Assembly (NCBI RefSeq): GCF_008244685.1
Contig: NZ_VTFT01000002.1
Coordinates: forward strand, 124,001 to 188,000
Direction: 5' to 3'
Source: Luteimonas viscosa
Lineage (GTDB): Bacteria > Pseudomonadota > Gammaproteobacteria > Xanthomonadales > Xanthomonadaceae
Length of the DNA stretch: 64,000 bases
Position 1 is the stretch's first letter, and each line of letters starts with the position of its first letter. Below the pieces are notes generated by a model. The model saw only the letters and a program-made list of their open reading frames with translations, ran no database searches and was not told where the DNA came from. Below are positions 53,966 through 63,244 of this stretch, one piece after another. The position numbers and the translations under genes are program-made.

Positions 53966-56242
53966 ATGTTCGCCACCGTCCCGAATCCGATCCCGGCCCG
54001 CATGAAGGGCCTCAACCGCGCCGAGATCTGCGACGTCAACTTCATCGAGTACGTCAGGTCGTGGAGCGGCAAGATCGATGCGACACCTGCGGCCGACGAG
54101 ACGATCCTCGAAGGCAGTGCGCTCGATGCCCGCGGCTTCCGCGAGCTGTTCGAGTCGCAGCTCATCAGCCGCCACCTCGACCTGATGGCGCGCGTGCTGC
54201 GCGTGCAGAACAAGGTGTTCTACACCATCGGCTCCAGCGGCCACGAAGGCAATGCGATGGTCGCGCGGCTCACGCGCCACACCGATCCGGCATTCCTGCA
54301 CTACCGCAGCGGCGGCTTCATGGCCGAGCGCTTCCGCAAGCTGCCCGGAATGGATCCGGTGATGGATTCGGCACTGTCGTTCGCCGCATCCAAGGACGAT
54401 CCCGCCAGCGGTGGTCGCCACAAGGTGTGGGGCAGCAAGCCGTTGTGGGTGCTGCCGCAGACCTCGACGATCGCCTCGCACCTGCCGAAGGCCTTCGGCA
54501 CGGCGGTCGCGATCGAACAGGCGCGTCGCATCGGCCATGCCCTGCCGGTGCCGGACGACAGCATCGTGGTGTGTTCGTTCGGCGATGCATCCAGCAACCA
54601 CGCCACCGCGCAGACCGCGTTCAATGCCGCGGCCTGGACCGCCTACCAGAAGCTGCCCGCGCCGGTGCTGTTCGTGTGCGAGGACAATGGCATCGGCATC
54701 TCGGTGAAGACGCCGGGCGGCTGGGTGGCGCGCAACTTCGGCCAGCGTCCGGACCTGGATTACTTCCATGCCGACGGCCTCGACCTGGCCGCGGGCTACG
54801 GCGACGTGCAGCGTGCGGTCGAACACTGCAGGCGCACGCGCCGCCCGACCTTCCTGCACCTGCGCACCACCCGGATCATGGGTCACGCCGGCACCGACTT
54901 CGAGATCGAGTGGCGCAGCGTCGAGGAGCTGTGCGCGGTGGAGGCAGGCGATCCGCTGCTGCGTTCGGCCGCGATCGCGCTGGAATCGGGGCTGATGTCG
55001 AAGGAGGAGATCCTCGGCCTGTACGAAGCCACGCGTGCGAAGTGTTTCGCCGCCGCCGAGGATGCCGACCGCCGGCCGCGCCTGCAGACGCTGGACGAGG
55101 TGATGGCGCCACTGGCGCCGTACTCGCCCGCAGCCGTCCGGGAAGAGGCGTCGCGCGCCGACTACGCCGATCGCCGCATGCAGGCATTCGGCGGCGAGGC
55201 GAAACTGCCCGAGCACCAGCCGCCCCGGCACCTCGCGATCCAGATCAACCAGGCGCTGCACGATCTGTTCGCCAAGTACCCCGAGGCGCTGCTGTTCGGC
55301 GAGGACGTCGCGCAGAAGGGCGGCGTCTACACCGTGACCAAGGGGCTGCAGAAGGCCTACGGCGCGCGCCGCGTGTTCAACACCCTGCTCGACGAGACCA
55401 TCATCCTCGGCCTCGCCCAGGGCTACGCCAACATGGGCATGCTGCCGCTGCCGGAGATCCAGTACCTGGCGTACTTCCACAACGCCTGCGACCAGATCCG
55501 CGGCGAGGCGGCGAGCCTGCAGTTCTTCAGCAACGGCCAGTACCGCAACCCGATGGTCATGCGGATCGCGTCGCTCGGATACCAGCGGGGATTCGGCGGG
55601 CATTTCCACAACGACAATTCGATCACCGCGCTGCGCGACATCCCCGGGCTGGTGGTGGGCTGTCCGTCGCGCGGCGACGATGCGGCGACCATGCTGCGCA
55701 CGATGATGGCGCTTGCGAAGGTCGACGGCCGCGTCTGCGCGTTCCTGGAGCCGATCGCGCTGTACATGGCCAAGGACCTGCACGCGCCGGGCGACGGTGG
55801 CTGGCTGACCGGCTATCCGCCGCCCGACCAGGCGATGCTGCTGGGCGAGGAACGCGTATACCACCCGGACGCGAAGGACCTGGTGGTCTTCACCTTCGGC
55901 AACGGCGTGCCGATGAGCCTGCGTGCGGCGCGGTCGATCGAGGCGAAGCAAGGCTGGAAGGTGCGCGTGGTCGACCTGCGCTGGCTGGTGCCGCTCAACG
56001 AAACCGCGATCGCGCGCCATGCCGGCGAATGCGACCGCATCCTGGTGGTCGACGAGGGCAGGCGCAGCGCCGGGGTCGGCGAGGGCATCGTCACCGCGAT
56101 CGCGGAAGCCGGCTATCGCGCGCGACCGTTCCGGCGCGTGGTCGGCGCGGACACCTTCACGCCACTGGCGGGCGCCGCGTTCCTGGTGATCCCGTCGGAC
56201 GAGGCGATCGTCGCCGCGGCGGACGCCCTGGCCGCGGACTGA
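53966..56242 (+). CDS. Fused E1 alpha-beta component of a 2-oxoacid dehydrogenase
   Basis: A 758-aa protein in which the alpha subunit (about 1-400) and beta subunit (about 415-758) of a branched-chain-type E1 are joined. The alpha part has the thiamine-diphosphate motif region CSFGDASSNHATAQTAFNAA; the beta part has LFGEDVAQKGGVYTVTKGL, FNTLLDETIILGLAQG and the transketolase C-terminal VVDLRWLVPLN. It decarboxylates a branched-chain or related 2-oxoacid and passes the acyl group to a lipoyl E2. No E2 or E3 gene is in the window, so the partner is elsewhere. I chose ATG 53966 over 53915. Confidence 0.88.
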   Translation: MFATVPNPIPARMKGLNRAEICDVNFIEYVRSWSGKIDATPAADETILEGSALDARGFRELFESQLISRHLDLMARVLRVQNKVFYTIGSSGHEGNAMVARLTRHTDPAFLHYRSGGFMAERFRKLPGMDPVMDSALSFAASKDDPASGGRHKVWGSKPLWVLPQTSTIASHLPKAFGTAVAIEQARRIGHALPVPDDSIVVCSFGDASSNHATAQTAFNAAAWTAYQKLPAPVLFVCEDNGIGISVKTPGGWVARNFGQRPDLDYFHADGLDLAAGYGDVQRAVEHCRRTRRPTFLHLRTTRIMGHAGTDFEIEWRSVEELCAVEAGDPLLRSAAIALESGLMSKEEILGLYEATRAKCFAAAEDADRRPRLQTLDEVMAPLAPYSPAAVREEASRADYADRRMQAFGGEAKLPEHQPPRHLAIQINQALHDLFAKYPEALLFGEDVAQKGGVYTVTKGLQKAYGARRVFNTLLDETIILGLAQGYANMGMLPLPEIQYLAYFHNACDQIRGEAASLQFFSNGQYRNPMVMRIASLGYQRGFGGHFHNDNSITALRDIPGLVVGCPSRGDDAATMLRTMMALAKVDGRVCAFLEPIALYMAKDLHAPGDGGWLTGYPPPDQAMLLGEERVYHPDAKDLVVFTFGNGVPMSLRAARSIEAKQGWKVRVVDLRWLVPLNETAIARHAGECDRILVVDEGRRSAGVGEGIVTAIAEAGYRARPFRRVVGADTFTPLAGAAFLVIPSDEAIVAAADALAAD

Positions 56243-56258
56243 GGCCGCGGACGGCAGT

Positions 56259-57122
56259 TCAGCGCGTCAAGCCGTCCAGCAGCGGCATCGCATTGCAGGG
56301 CACTCCGGCGACGGCAAGCAGCCCTGCTCCGGATTCCAGTGGCATCACAGCCAGTGCCTCGCGGCCTGCGGTACTCACCACCTGCCCGATGGCGCGATCG
56401 GGAGCATCCATCGCGACCACGTCTCCGGCCGGTATCGCGACATCGGCGCCAAGGCGCACCAGTCCACGCTTGGCCTGCCCGAGGAAATGGGTGCGGGCGA
56501 CGATTTCCTGTCCGGGATAGCAGCCCTTGCGGACGCTGTAGGCGCGAAGGCGGTCGAGCGAGAGCTGTTGCGGCGTCCATTGTCCGGCCTGGTCGGCCTC
56601 CAGGCGTGGCAGGCCGTGGGCGAGGTCCCAGGCCAGCCAGCGGGCCGCGAGCCCGGGATCCAGCAGTGCGGCATCGGTGCCGATCCGCAGTGTCCGCCCG
56701 TCTTCCGCGGTACCGAAATCCAGTTCCAGTCCGCCTTCTTGCCCGCCGTTCACGGCGGCTCCACGCGCGATCGCCGGCGCCCCGAACGCCCCGCTGATGC
56801 GTGAGCCGTCATCGATTTCGATCACTACCTTGCTGCGGAACACGAAGCGCGACAGCGCGGCGGCGAAGGCCTGCGGCTCCGCGTCGGCCAGCAACAGCAG
56901 CAGCGAGGTGTCGTCGAGCCTGACCAGCGCGAACAGCGCGACCAGGCGGCCTTTCGGCGTCAGCCAGCCGCTCCACTGCCAGTGGCCGGCCTGCAGCGCG
57001 GCCACGTCGCTCATGAACTGCGCCTGCGCGAAGCGCACCGCGTCCGGGCCGCGCAACACCACGACCGACCATCCCGGAATGGTGAAGAAATCGCCATGTG
57101 GCGGATTTGGCTTGTCGGACAT
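56259..57122 (-). CDS. ygfZ: Folate-binding YgfZ-family protein
   Basis: A 287-aa protein with the YgfZ signature KGCYPGQEIVARTHFLGQAKR near its C-terminal third, in which Cys and the KGCYxGQE motif are conserved. YgfZ uses tetrahydrofolate to help build or repair iron-sulfur clusters and to modify tRNA. Its position next to the sdh operon, whose SdhB carries three Fe-S clusters, is suggestive. The start ATG shares the tetramer CATG (57120-57123) with a possible start of the divergent SDHAF4-like gene. Confidence 0.9.
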   Translation of the reverse strand: MSDKPNPPHGDFFTIPGWSVVVLRGPDAVRFAQAQFMSDVAALQAGHWQWSGWLTPKGRLVALFALVRLDDTSLLLLLADAEPQAFAAALSRFVFRSKVVIEIDDGSRISGAFGAPAIARGAAVNGGQEGGLELDFGTAEDGRTLRIGTDAALLDPGLAARWLAWDLAHGLPRLEADQAGQWTPQQLSLDRLRAYSVRKGCYPGQEIVARTHFLGQAKRGLVRLGADVAIPAGDVVAMDAPDRAIGQVVSTAGREALAVMPLESGAGLLAVAGVPCNAMPLLDGLTR

Positions 57123-57147
57123 GGGCGCGGGAACTAAACTTTCGCTC

Positions 57148-57339
57148 GTGAAACACCATGACATCTTAGGCGAACAGGGCGCCGGACCGGATCCGGCGGG
57201 GATGGAAAGCCCTGTTGCGGTCGTGGTGCCCGGAACGCGGCCCGGATCGTCGAAGATGGACCCCACCGCCGGCGAGGAACGCCTCGATCCCACCCGGTAC
57301 GGAGACTGGGAAAAGAACGGCCGCTGCATCGACTTTTGA
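57148..57339 (+). CDS. SDHAF4-like succinate dehydrogenase assembly factor (DUF1674)
   Basis: A 63-aa protein (GTG start at 57148; an in-frame ATG at 57121 would add nine residues, and ATG 57202 would shorten it). The C-terminus DPTRYGDWEKNGRCIDF is the defining DUF1674/SDHAF4 motif. In mitochondria SDHAF4 binds FAD-loaded SdhA before the complex is assembled. It lies immediately upstream of sdhC on the same strand, which supports the call. The N-terminal half is low-complexity and not conserved in the family. It is small enough to be missed by automatic annotation. Confidence 0.82.
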   Translation: MKHHDILGEQGAGPDPAGMESPVAVVVPGTRPGSSKMDPTAGEERLDPTRYGDWEKNGRCIDF

Positions 57340-57412
57340 ACGAGGGCCGGGCCGCGTCGGCGGCCACGATCCAGCCACGCGGCACCGCCGCCAGCGAGGA
57401 GACCAGCCAGCG

Positions 57413-57802
57413 ATGGCACATCCGGAACGCCCCCTGTCGCCGCATCTGCAGGTCTACAAGCCGCAGATCACGTCGACGATGTCCATCCTCCACCGCATCA
57501 CCGGCATCTCGCTGTCGCTGGGCGGCATCTCCCTGGTCTGGTGGCTGATGTCGATCGCCATCGGCGGCGAAGCCTTCGCGTTCGCCTCGCGGCAGTGGTC
57601 GTCGCCGCTGGGGCTGGTGTTCCTGTTCGGTTTCACCCTGGCGCTGGTCTACCACCTGCTCAACGGCATCCGCCACCTGCTGTGGGATTCCGGGTGGGGC
57701 TATGACATCCCGACCGTCTACAAGTCCGGTTACGCGGTGTTCGTGGTGGGCTTCCTGGTGACCGGCCTGATCTGGTTCTTCGGCTTGCGGGGTGGCGCAT
57801 GA
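57413..57802 (+). CDS. sdhC: Succinate dehydrogenase cytochrome b556 subunit
   Basis: A 129-aa membrane anchor: RPLSPHLQVYKPQITSTMSILHRITGISLSLGG is the SdhC signature (Ser and Arg near the quinone site), and three membrane segments follow, the second with YHLLNGIRHLLWD containing the heme-ligating His. It forms the heme and quinone site of complex II with SdhD. GAGGAGA lies about ten bases upstream. It overlaps sdhD by four bases. Confidence 0.95.
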   Translation: MAHPERPLSPHLQVYKPQITSTMSILHRITGISLSLGGISLVWWLMSIAIGGEAFAFASRQWSSPLGLVFLFGFTLALVYHLLNGIRHLLWDSGWGYDIPTVYKSGYAVFVVGFLVTGLIWFFGLRGGA

Positions 57803-58224
57803 GCGGCGGCTTTCCCGGCGGCGGCGGCGAGACCTCGCGCGCCGTGCCCTACCGCACGCCGCTCGAGCGTGCGCGCGGCATCGGTTCGGGCAAGTCGGGC
57901 ACCCACCATTTCTGGGTGCAGCGGCTCACCGCGATCATCCTGGTGCCGCTGGTGGTGTGGTTCATCCTGGTGCTGCTGTCGCTGGTCGGCGCGGACCTCG
58001 AGACCGCGCGCGCGACCATCGCGCGGCCGTGGAACGCGATCCTGTTCGCGATCTTCCTGGTGGCGATGTTCTGGCATGCGCGGCTCGGCCTGCAGGTGGT
58101 GATCGAGGACTACGTGCACACACGCGCGCTGGAACTGGCCCTGCAACTTTTCGTCGCCTTCCTGTGCGGGCTGGGCGCCATCGCCTCGCTGTACGCGATC
58201 GCCCGCATCGCCTTCACCGCATGA
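57799..58224 (+). CDS. sdhD: Succinate dehydrogenase hydrophobic membrane anchor
   Basis: A 141-aa protein with a soluble Gly-rich N-terminus, three membrane segments, and the SdhD features [23 protein letters not shown] and [18 protein letters not shown] (heme-ligating His and quinone-site Tyr). Translated from ATG coupled to the sdhC stop (ATGA). Followed seven bases later by sdhA. Confidence 0.93.
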   Translation: MSGGFPGGGGETSRAVPYRTPLERARGIGSGKSGTHHFWVQRLTAIILVPLVVWFILVLLSLVGADLETARATIARPWNAILFAIFLVAMFWHARLGLQVVIEDYVHTRALELALQLFVAFLCGLGAIASLYAIARIAFTA

Positions 58225-58231
58225 GCCCGCA

Positions 58232-60022
58232 ATGACGTCCGCGTATCCGATTACCGAACACAAGTACGACATGATCGTCGTCGGCGCCGGCGGCGCCGGC
58301 CTGCGCGCGACCTTCGGGCTCGCGCAGAAGGGGCTGCAGACCGCGTGCCTGACGAAAGTGTTCCCGACCCGTTCGCACACGGTGGCGGCGCAGGGCGGCA
58401 TCTCCGCCGCGCTCGGCAACATGGGCGAGGACGACTGGCGCTTCCACTTCTACGACACCATCAAGGGCTCCGACTGGCTGGGCGACCAGGACGCGATCCA
58501 GTACATGTGCCGCGAGGCGATCCCGGCGATCATCGAACTCGAGCACCAGGGCGTGCCGTTCTCGCGCACCGAGGAAGGCAAGATCTACCAGCGCCCGTTC
58601 GGCGGCATGACCACGCATTACGGCAAGGGCATCGCCCAGCGTACCTGCGCCGCCGCCGACCGCACCGGCCACGCGATCCTGCACACGCTGTACCAGCAGT
58701 CGCTGGCGCACGACGCGCGCTTCTTCGTCGAATACTTCGCGCTCGACCTGATCATGGACGAGGAGGGCGCCTGCAAGGGCGTGCTCGCGCTCGACATGGC
58801 CGAGGGCACCCTGCACCTGTTCCGTGCCCATGGCGTGGTGCTGGCGACCGGCGGCTACGGCCGCGCGTACTTCTCGGCGACGTCGGCGCATACCTGCACC
58901 GGCGACGGTGGCGGCATGGCACTGCGCGCCGGCCTGGGCCTGCAGGACATGGAGTTCGTGCAGTTCCACCCCACCGGCATCTACGGCGCCGGCTGCCTGA
59001 TCACCGAAGGCGTGCGCGGCGAGGGCGGGATCCTGCGCAACAGCAACGGCGAGCGCTTCATGGAGCGCTACGCACCGAACGCGAAGGACCTGGCGTCGCG
59101 CGACGTGGTCTCGCGATCGATGACCATCGAGATCCGCGAAGGCCGCGGCGTGGGCGAGCACAAGGACCACATCCACCTCGACCTGACCCACCTCGACCCG
59201 GCCGACATCCACAAGAAGCTCCCCGGCATCGCCGAGAGCGCGAGGATCTTCGCCGGCGTCGACGTGGAGAAGCAGCCGATTCCGGTGATCCCGACCGTGC
59301 ACTACAACATGGGCGGCATCCCGACCAACTACCTGGGCGAGGTGGTGCAGCTCAAGGACGGCAATCCGGATGCCGTGGTGCCGGGCCTGTACGCGATCGG
59401 CGAGGCGGCGTGCGTGTCGGTGCATGGCGCCAACCGGCTCGGGTCGAACTCGCTGCTCGACCTGGTGGTGTTCGGGCGCGCGGTCGCCAACCGCTGCGCC
59501 GAGACCATCAGCCCCGGCCAGTCGCACAAGCGCCTGGCCGGCGACGCCACCGACAAGGCGGTCGCCAACCTCGACCGCCTGCGAAACGCGAGTGGCGACA
59601 CCCCGACCGCGGTGATCCGCGACCGCATGCAGCGCTCGATGCAGGCCCACGCGGCGGTGTTCCGCACCCAGGAAACCCTGGCCGAGGGCGTGAAGCAGGT
59701 GCGCGAGATCGGCGAATCGTTCGCGGACGTGCGCGTGAGCGACCGCTCGATGGTGTGGAACTCCGACCTGGTCGAGACGCTCGAACTGCAGAACCTGCTG
59801 GCCCAGGCGATGGTGACCATCGTCTCGGCCGAGAACCGCAAGGAATCGCGCGGCGCGCACGCGCGCGAGGACTTCCCCGACCGCGACGACGCCAACTGGC
59901 ACAAGCACACCCTGTGCTGGCTGGACGATGCCGGCAACACCCGGATCGATTTCCGGCCGGTGCACATGTACACGCTCGACGACGAGGTCGAGGTGGTGCC
60001 GCCGAAGGCGCGGGTGTACTGA
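58232..60022 (+). CDS. sdhA: Succinate dehydrogenase flavoprotein subunit
   Basis: A 596-aa flavoprotein. FAD is bound by [19 protein letters not shown] and covalently through His49 in [18 protein letters not shown]. Substrate-binding and catalytic residues lie in [21 protein letters not shown] and [18 protein letters not shown]. It oxidises succinate to fumarate on the cytoplasmic face of the inner membrane. The covalent flavin step is assisted by SdhE, encoded downstream, and perhaps by the SDHAF4-like protein upstream. Confidence 0.97.
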   Translation: MTSAYPITEHKYDMIVVGAGGAGLRATFGLAQKGLQTACLTKVFPTRSHTVAAQGGISAALGNMGEDDWRFHFYDTIKGSDWLGDQDAIQYMCREAIPAIIELEHQGVPFSRTEEGKIYQRPFGGMTTHYGKGIAQRTCAAADRTGHAILHTLYQQSLAHDARFFVEYFALDLIMDEEGACKGVLALDMAEGTLHLFRAHGVVLATGGYGRAYFSATSAHTCTGDGGGMALRAGLGLQDMEFVQFHPTGIYGAGCLITEGVRGEGGILRNSNGERFMERYAPNAKDLASRDVVSRSMTIEIREGRGVGEHKDHIHLDLTHLDPADIHKKLPGIAESARIFAGVDVEKQPIPVIPTVHYNMGGIPTNYLGEVVQLKDGNPDAVVPGLYAIGEAACVSVHGANRLGSNSLLDLVVFGRAVANRCAETISPGQSHKRLAGDATDKAVANLDRLRNASGDTPTAVIRDRMQRSMQAHAAVFRTQETLAEGVKQVREIGESFADVRVSDRSMVWNSDLVETLELQNLLAQAMVTIVSAENRKESRGAHAREDFPDRDDANWHKHTLCWLDDAGNTRIDFRPVHMYTLDDEVEVVPPKARVY

Positions 60023-60032
60023 CAGCCGGGAG

Positions 60033-60118
60033 CCGGGATTGGGGATTGGGGATTCGCAACAGTTGGTTGCCGCGATCGCCGTCCTCCCGAATCCCGAATC
60101 CCCAATTCCGAATCCCGG
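60033..60118. repeat. Imperfect palindrome of GGGATT units between sdhA and sdhB
   Basis: Left arm CCGGGATTGGGGATTGGGG (60033 on) and right arm ending GAATTCGGATT-type complement (CCGAATCCCGG, 60108-60118). The arms are made of degenerate 7-bp GGGATTC/G units facing each other around 31 bases. It makes up nearly all of the 104-bp sdhA-sdhB gap. Confidence 0.7.
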
Positions 60119-60126
60119 ATCCCAAA

Positions 60127-60912
60127 ATGGCCGAATTCACCCTCCCCAGGAACTCCAAGATCAGGAAGGGACGCCACTTCAAGGCGCCCGCCGGGTCGAC
60201 GCGCGTGCGCACGTTCAAGGTCTATCGCTGGAACCCGGACGACGGCCAGACCCCGAGCACCGATACCTACGAAGTCGACCTCGACAAGTGCGGGCCGATG
60301 GTCCTGGACGCGCTGATCAAGATCAAGAACGAGGTCGACCCGACGCTCGCCTTCCGCCGCTCCTGCCGCGAGGGCATCTGCGGCTCGTGCGCGATGAACA
60401 TCGACGGCACCAACACCCTTGCCTGCACCCGCGCGATCGACGACTGCGCCAAGGCCGAAGTGCCGGTGTATCCGCTGCCGCACATGAGCGTGGTCAAGGA
60501 CCTGGTGCCGGACCTGACCCACTTCTACGCGCAGTACGCCTCGATCCAGCCGTGGATCCGCACCCAGACCGCACCACCGCCCGACCGCGAGCGGCTGCAG
60601 TCGCCGGCCGACCGCGACCGGCTCGACGGCCTGTACGAATGCATCCTGTGCGCCTGCTGCACCACCAGTTGCCCGAGCTACTGGTGGAACGGCGAACGCT
60701 ACCTCGGCCCGGCGGTGCTGCTGCAGGCGTATCGATGGATCGCCGACAGTCGCGATGAGGACACCGGCGCGCGCCTGGACGACCTCGAGGATCCGTTCAA
60801 GCTCTACCGCTGCCACACCATCATGAACTGCGCGCGCACCTGCCCCAAGGGCCTGAACCCGGCAAAGGCGATCGGTTCGATCAAGCAGCTGATGCTGGCG
60901 CGGCACGGGTAG
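60127..60912 (+). CDS. sdhB: Succinate dehydrogenase iron-sulfur subunit
   Basis: A 261-aa protein carrying all three clusters: the [2Fe-2S] motif [15 protein letters not shown] with a later Cys in TLAC, the [4Fe-4S] motif [12 protein letters not shown], and the [3Fe-4S] motif [17 protein letters not shown]. It carries electrons from FAD to quinone. Start ATG 60127; separated from sdhA by a palindromic repeat rather than overlapping it. Confidence 0.96.
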   Translation: MAEFTLPRNSKIRKGRHFKAPAGSTRVRTFKVYRWNPDDGQTPSTDTYEVDLDKCGPMVLDALIKIKNEVDPTLAFRRSCREGICGSCAMNIDGTNTLACTRAIDDCAKAEVPVYPLPHMSVVKDLVPDLTHFYAQYASIQPWIRTQTAPPPDRERLQSPADRDRLDGLYECILCACCTTSCPSYWWNGERYLGPAVLLQAYRWIADSRDEDTGARLDDLEDPFKLYRCHTIMNCARTCPKGLNPAKAIGSIKQLMLARHG

Positions 60913-60958
60913 GAGCGCTTTCGGGCGCGATCGTCGGCCGTTCCGGAATCCCCTTACT

Positions 60959-61043
60959 TGTCATTTCGAGCGCAGCGAGAAATCTGCTTTCCACAGGGCG
61001 CTCCGCGACCCGAAAAAGATTTCTCGCTGCGCTCGAAACGACA
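60959..61043. repeat. Complete palindromic repeat of the TGTCATTTCGAGCG family
   Basis: Two 27-bp arms differing at one position (left from 60959, starting TGTCATTTCGAGCGCAGCG; right 61017-61043) around 31 bases. It is the best-conserved copy in the window and lies 46 bases after sdhB and 35 before sdhE. It may stabilise or end the sdhCDAB transcript. Confidence 0.85.
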
Positions 61044-61078
61044 GGGTGGGTGCGGTTCGTGATCCGCAGAGGCCGCGC

Positions 61079-61342
61079 ATGATGACGACATCTTCCGACG
61101 CCTCCGAACTCCGCCGCGTGCGCTGGCGCTGCCGACGCGGGATGCGCGAACTGGACCAGTTGTTCGAGCGCTGGCTCGATCGCGAATGGGCGGCTGTTTC
61201 CGACGCCGAGCGCGGTGTTTTCCTACGGCTGCTGGATTGCGAGGACGATAAGCTCTGGCACTGGTTCATGGGCCATGAGGCCGCCAGCGATGCCGAACTC
61301 GACGCGCTCGTCCGCCGCATCCGCGCACTCCCGCCCGGGTAG
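61079..61342 (+). CDS. sdhE: SdhE FAD assembly factor
   Basis: An 87-aa helical protein with the [15 protein letters not shown] signature (RGxxE motif) of SdhE (DUF339, also named CptB/YgfY). It helps attach FAD covalently to SdhA. Located downstream of sdhCDAB, separated by a palindromic repeat, and probably read in the same direction as the ygfX-like gene that overlaps it. Confidence 0.9.
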   Translation: MMTTSSDASELRRVRWRCRRGMRELDQLFERWLDREWAAVSDAERGVFLRLLDCEDDKLWHWFMGHEAASDAELDALVRRIRALPPG

Positions 61343-61766
61343 CGTTCCCGAGGCGCGGATCGAATGGCGACCCTCGCGATGGCTGCTCACCGCGATCCTC
61401 GCGCTCGGCGTGCTGGCCGCGTGCTCGCTCCTCGCTTCGGAAATGCCGCGCGCGGCGGCGTGGGCCGCCGCACTCGCGGCGCTGGGGTATGGTGTCTGGT
61501 TGTTCCGGCGCGAAGCCCGGCGACCCGCGCGCTCGTTCGTGTTCAGGGGCGATGCGGCGCCGGTGCGGGTCGATGGCGAGCCCGCAACGGACTTCGAACT
61601 GCAATGGCGAGGACCCCTCGCGTTCGCCAGCTGGCGCGGGCCACGGGGGCGCCGATGCCGCTGCGCCTGGTGGCCCGACACCCTGCCGCCCGCGCGTCGA
61701 CGTGAACTGCGACTGGCCGCGCCCGCCGGGCGGGCTGCGCGCCGCGGGGCTTCGATGGCACCATAG
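61290..61766 (+). CDS. YgfX (CptA)-like membrane protein
   Basis: Directly after sdhE in an overlapping frame comes [28 protein letters not shown] with two membrane segments, then a beta-rich tail with [12 protein letters not shown] and [14 protein letters not shown]. Gene order and fold match YgfX/CptA, the membrane partner of SdhE. No ATG, GTG or TTG lies just before the conserved part, so translation must begin inside sdhE, probably at ATG 61290 (158 aa) or 61275. Function is debated in the family: toxin-like in E. coli, SDH-related elsewhere. Confidence 0.65.
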   Translation: MPNSTRSSAASAHSRPGSVPEARIEWRPSRWLLTAILALGVLAACSLLASEMPRAAAWAAALAALGYGVWLFRREARRPARSFVFRGDAAPVRVDGEPATDFELQWRGPLAFASWRGPRGRRCRCAWWPDTLPPARRRELRLAAPAGRAARRGASMAP

Positions 61767-61790
61767 CGCCTGCTCCATCGGCGTCCCCGC

Positions 61791-63044
61791 ATGTTCAGAC
61801 CCATCCCCGTCGCCATCGGCCTGCGCTACCTGCGGGCCAAGCGCCGCAACGGCTTCATCTCCTTCGTCTCGCTCGCCTCGATCCTGGGCATCGCCATCGG
61901 CGTGATGGTGCTGATCACCACGCTGGCGGTGATGAGCGGCTTCCAGCGCGAGATCAAGGACCGCATGCTGGGGATGGTCGCGCACGCCACGGTCACCGCC
62001 GACGGCGAGGCGATGCAGGGCTGGCAGCACGCCATCGAGGTCGCCAAGCGGGATCCGCGCGTGTCCGGCGCCGCGCCCTACATCGACACCCAGGCGCTGC
62101 TGCGTGCGAGCCGGCAGGAACCCGCGGCGATCCGCGGCGTCATGCCGGAGGACGAGTCCCAGGTGTCGGAGCTGGCCGCGTGGATGGTCCAGGGCCAGCT
62201 GTCGGACCTCGCGCCCGGCGAGTTCAACATCGTGCTCGGCAAGGAGCTGGCGCAATGGCTGGGCGCGCGGGTGGGCGACAGGGTGGTCGTGACCACGGAC
62301 TTCCAGGTCACGCCGATGGGCGCGGTGCCGCAGCTCAAGCGCTTCACCGTCAGCGGCATCTTCGAAGCCGGCTACCAGGACTTCGACCGCCGCCTGGCGG
62401 TGGTCAACATGCGCGACGCCCAGCGCGTGATGCGCATGGGCGAGGGTGTCACCGGCGTGCGCCTGAAGCTACACGACATGAACCAGGCGTCGGACGTTGC
62501 GCGCGACCTCGCCGAGGCACTGGCGCGCGAGACCCGCAGCTACTACCGCGTCAGCGACTGGAGCATGGAGAACGCGAACATGTTCCGCGCGCTGAAGCTG
62601 GAGAAAACCATGATCGGCATCCTGCTGTCACTGATCATCCTGATGGGCGCGTTCTCGCTGCTGAACTCGCAGGTGATGCTGGTGACCGACAAGCTCGCCG
62701 ACATCGCCATCCTGCGCACGCTGGGCCTCACCCCGGGCGGGGTGATGCGGGTGTTCGTGGTGCAGGGCACGCTGATCGGCGTGATCGGCACGGTGCTGGG
62801 CGTGGTCGGTGGTCTGCTGCTGACCTACAACCTCGAACACATCCTGCGCGCGATCGAGCGCGCGTTCGACGTCGTGCTCATGCCCGAGGACGTGTACTAC
62901 GTGACCGGCCTGCCGATCGACCTGCAGGCCGGCGACGTGGTGACGATCGGGCTGGTGGCGCTGGCGATGGCCTTCCTCGCCACGATCTACCCGGCGTGGC
63001 GCGCGGCGCGCACCGCACCGGCGGAGGCGTTGCGGTATGAGTGA
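61791..63044 (+). CDS. lolC: Lipoprotein-releasing ABC transporter permease (LolC/LolE)
   Basis: A 417-aa permease: N-terminal segment after [31 protein letters not shown], a large periplasmic domain (about 50-270) with the Lol hook region ([15 protein letters not shown]), then three membrane segments with the coupling helix [17 protein letters not shown]. With LolD it extracts outer-membrane lipoproteins from the inner membrane. Only one permease gene is present, so the transporter may use the combined LolF-like subunit or another copy elsewhere. Confidence 0.9.
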   Translation: MFRPIPVAIGLRYLRAKRRNGFISFVSLASILGIAIGVMVLITTLAVMSGFQREIKDRMLGMVAHATVTADGEAMQGWQHAIEVAKRDPRVSGAAPYIDTQALLRASRQEPAAIRGVMPEDESQVSELAAWMVQGQLSDLAPGEFNIVLGKELAQWLGARVGDRVVVTTDFQVTPMGAVPQLKRFTVSGIFEAGYQDFDRRLAVVNMRDAQRVMRMGEGVTGVRLKLHDMNQASDVARDLAEALARETRSYYRVSDWSMENANMFRALKLEKTMIGILLSLIILMGAFSLLNSQVMLVTDKLADIAILRTLGLTPGGVMRVFVVQGTLIGVIGTVLGVVGGLLLTYNLEHILRAIERAFDVVLMPEDVYYVTGLPIDLQAGDVVTIGLVALAMAFLATIYPAWRAARTAPAEALRYE

Positions 63045-63056
63045 GGTCATGCATTT

Positions 63057-63139
63057 GCGAGGCACTGCCTCGCGCATGTCCGAACGCCCGGCCATGGGTG
63101 ACGCCGCGGCGCTCGCGAGGCACCGCCTCGCGCCGCGGC
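63057..63139. repeat. Two GCGAGGC hairpins between lolC and lolD
   Basis: Hairpin 1: GCGAGGC-ACT-GCCTCGC (63057-63073). Hairpin 2: CGCGAGGC-ACC-GCCTCGCG inside an outer GCCGCGG/CCGCGGC stem (63103-63139). The two share the same core and loop pattern, so they look like copies of one palindromic unit. They separate two genes normally translated together. Confidence 0.7.
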
Positions 63140-63244
63140 GGAACGCACCGCGCGCCGCGCGGGGCCGGAACGGCCGGGCCAGCGGCTCCGAAGCCGGCGT
63201 GGTCACGCCAGGGACGACACGTCATGGCTGAGAGGAACGACGCG

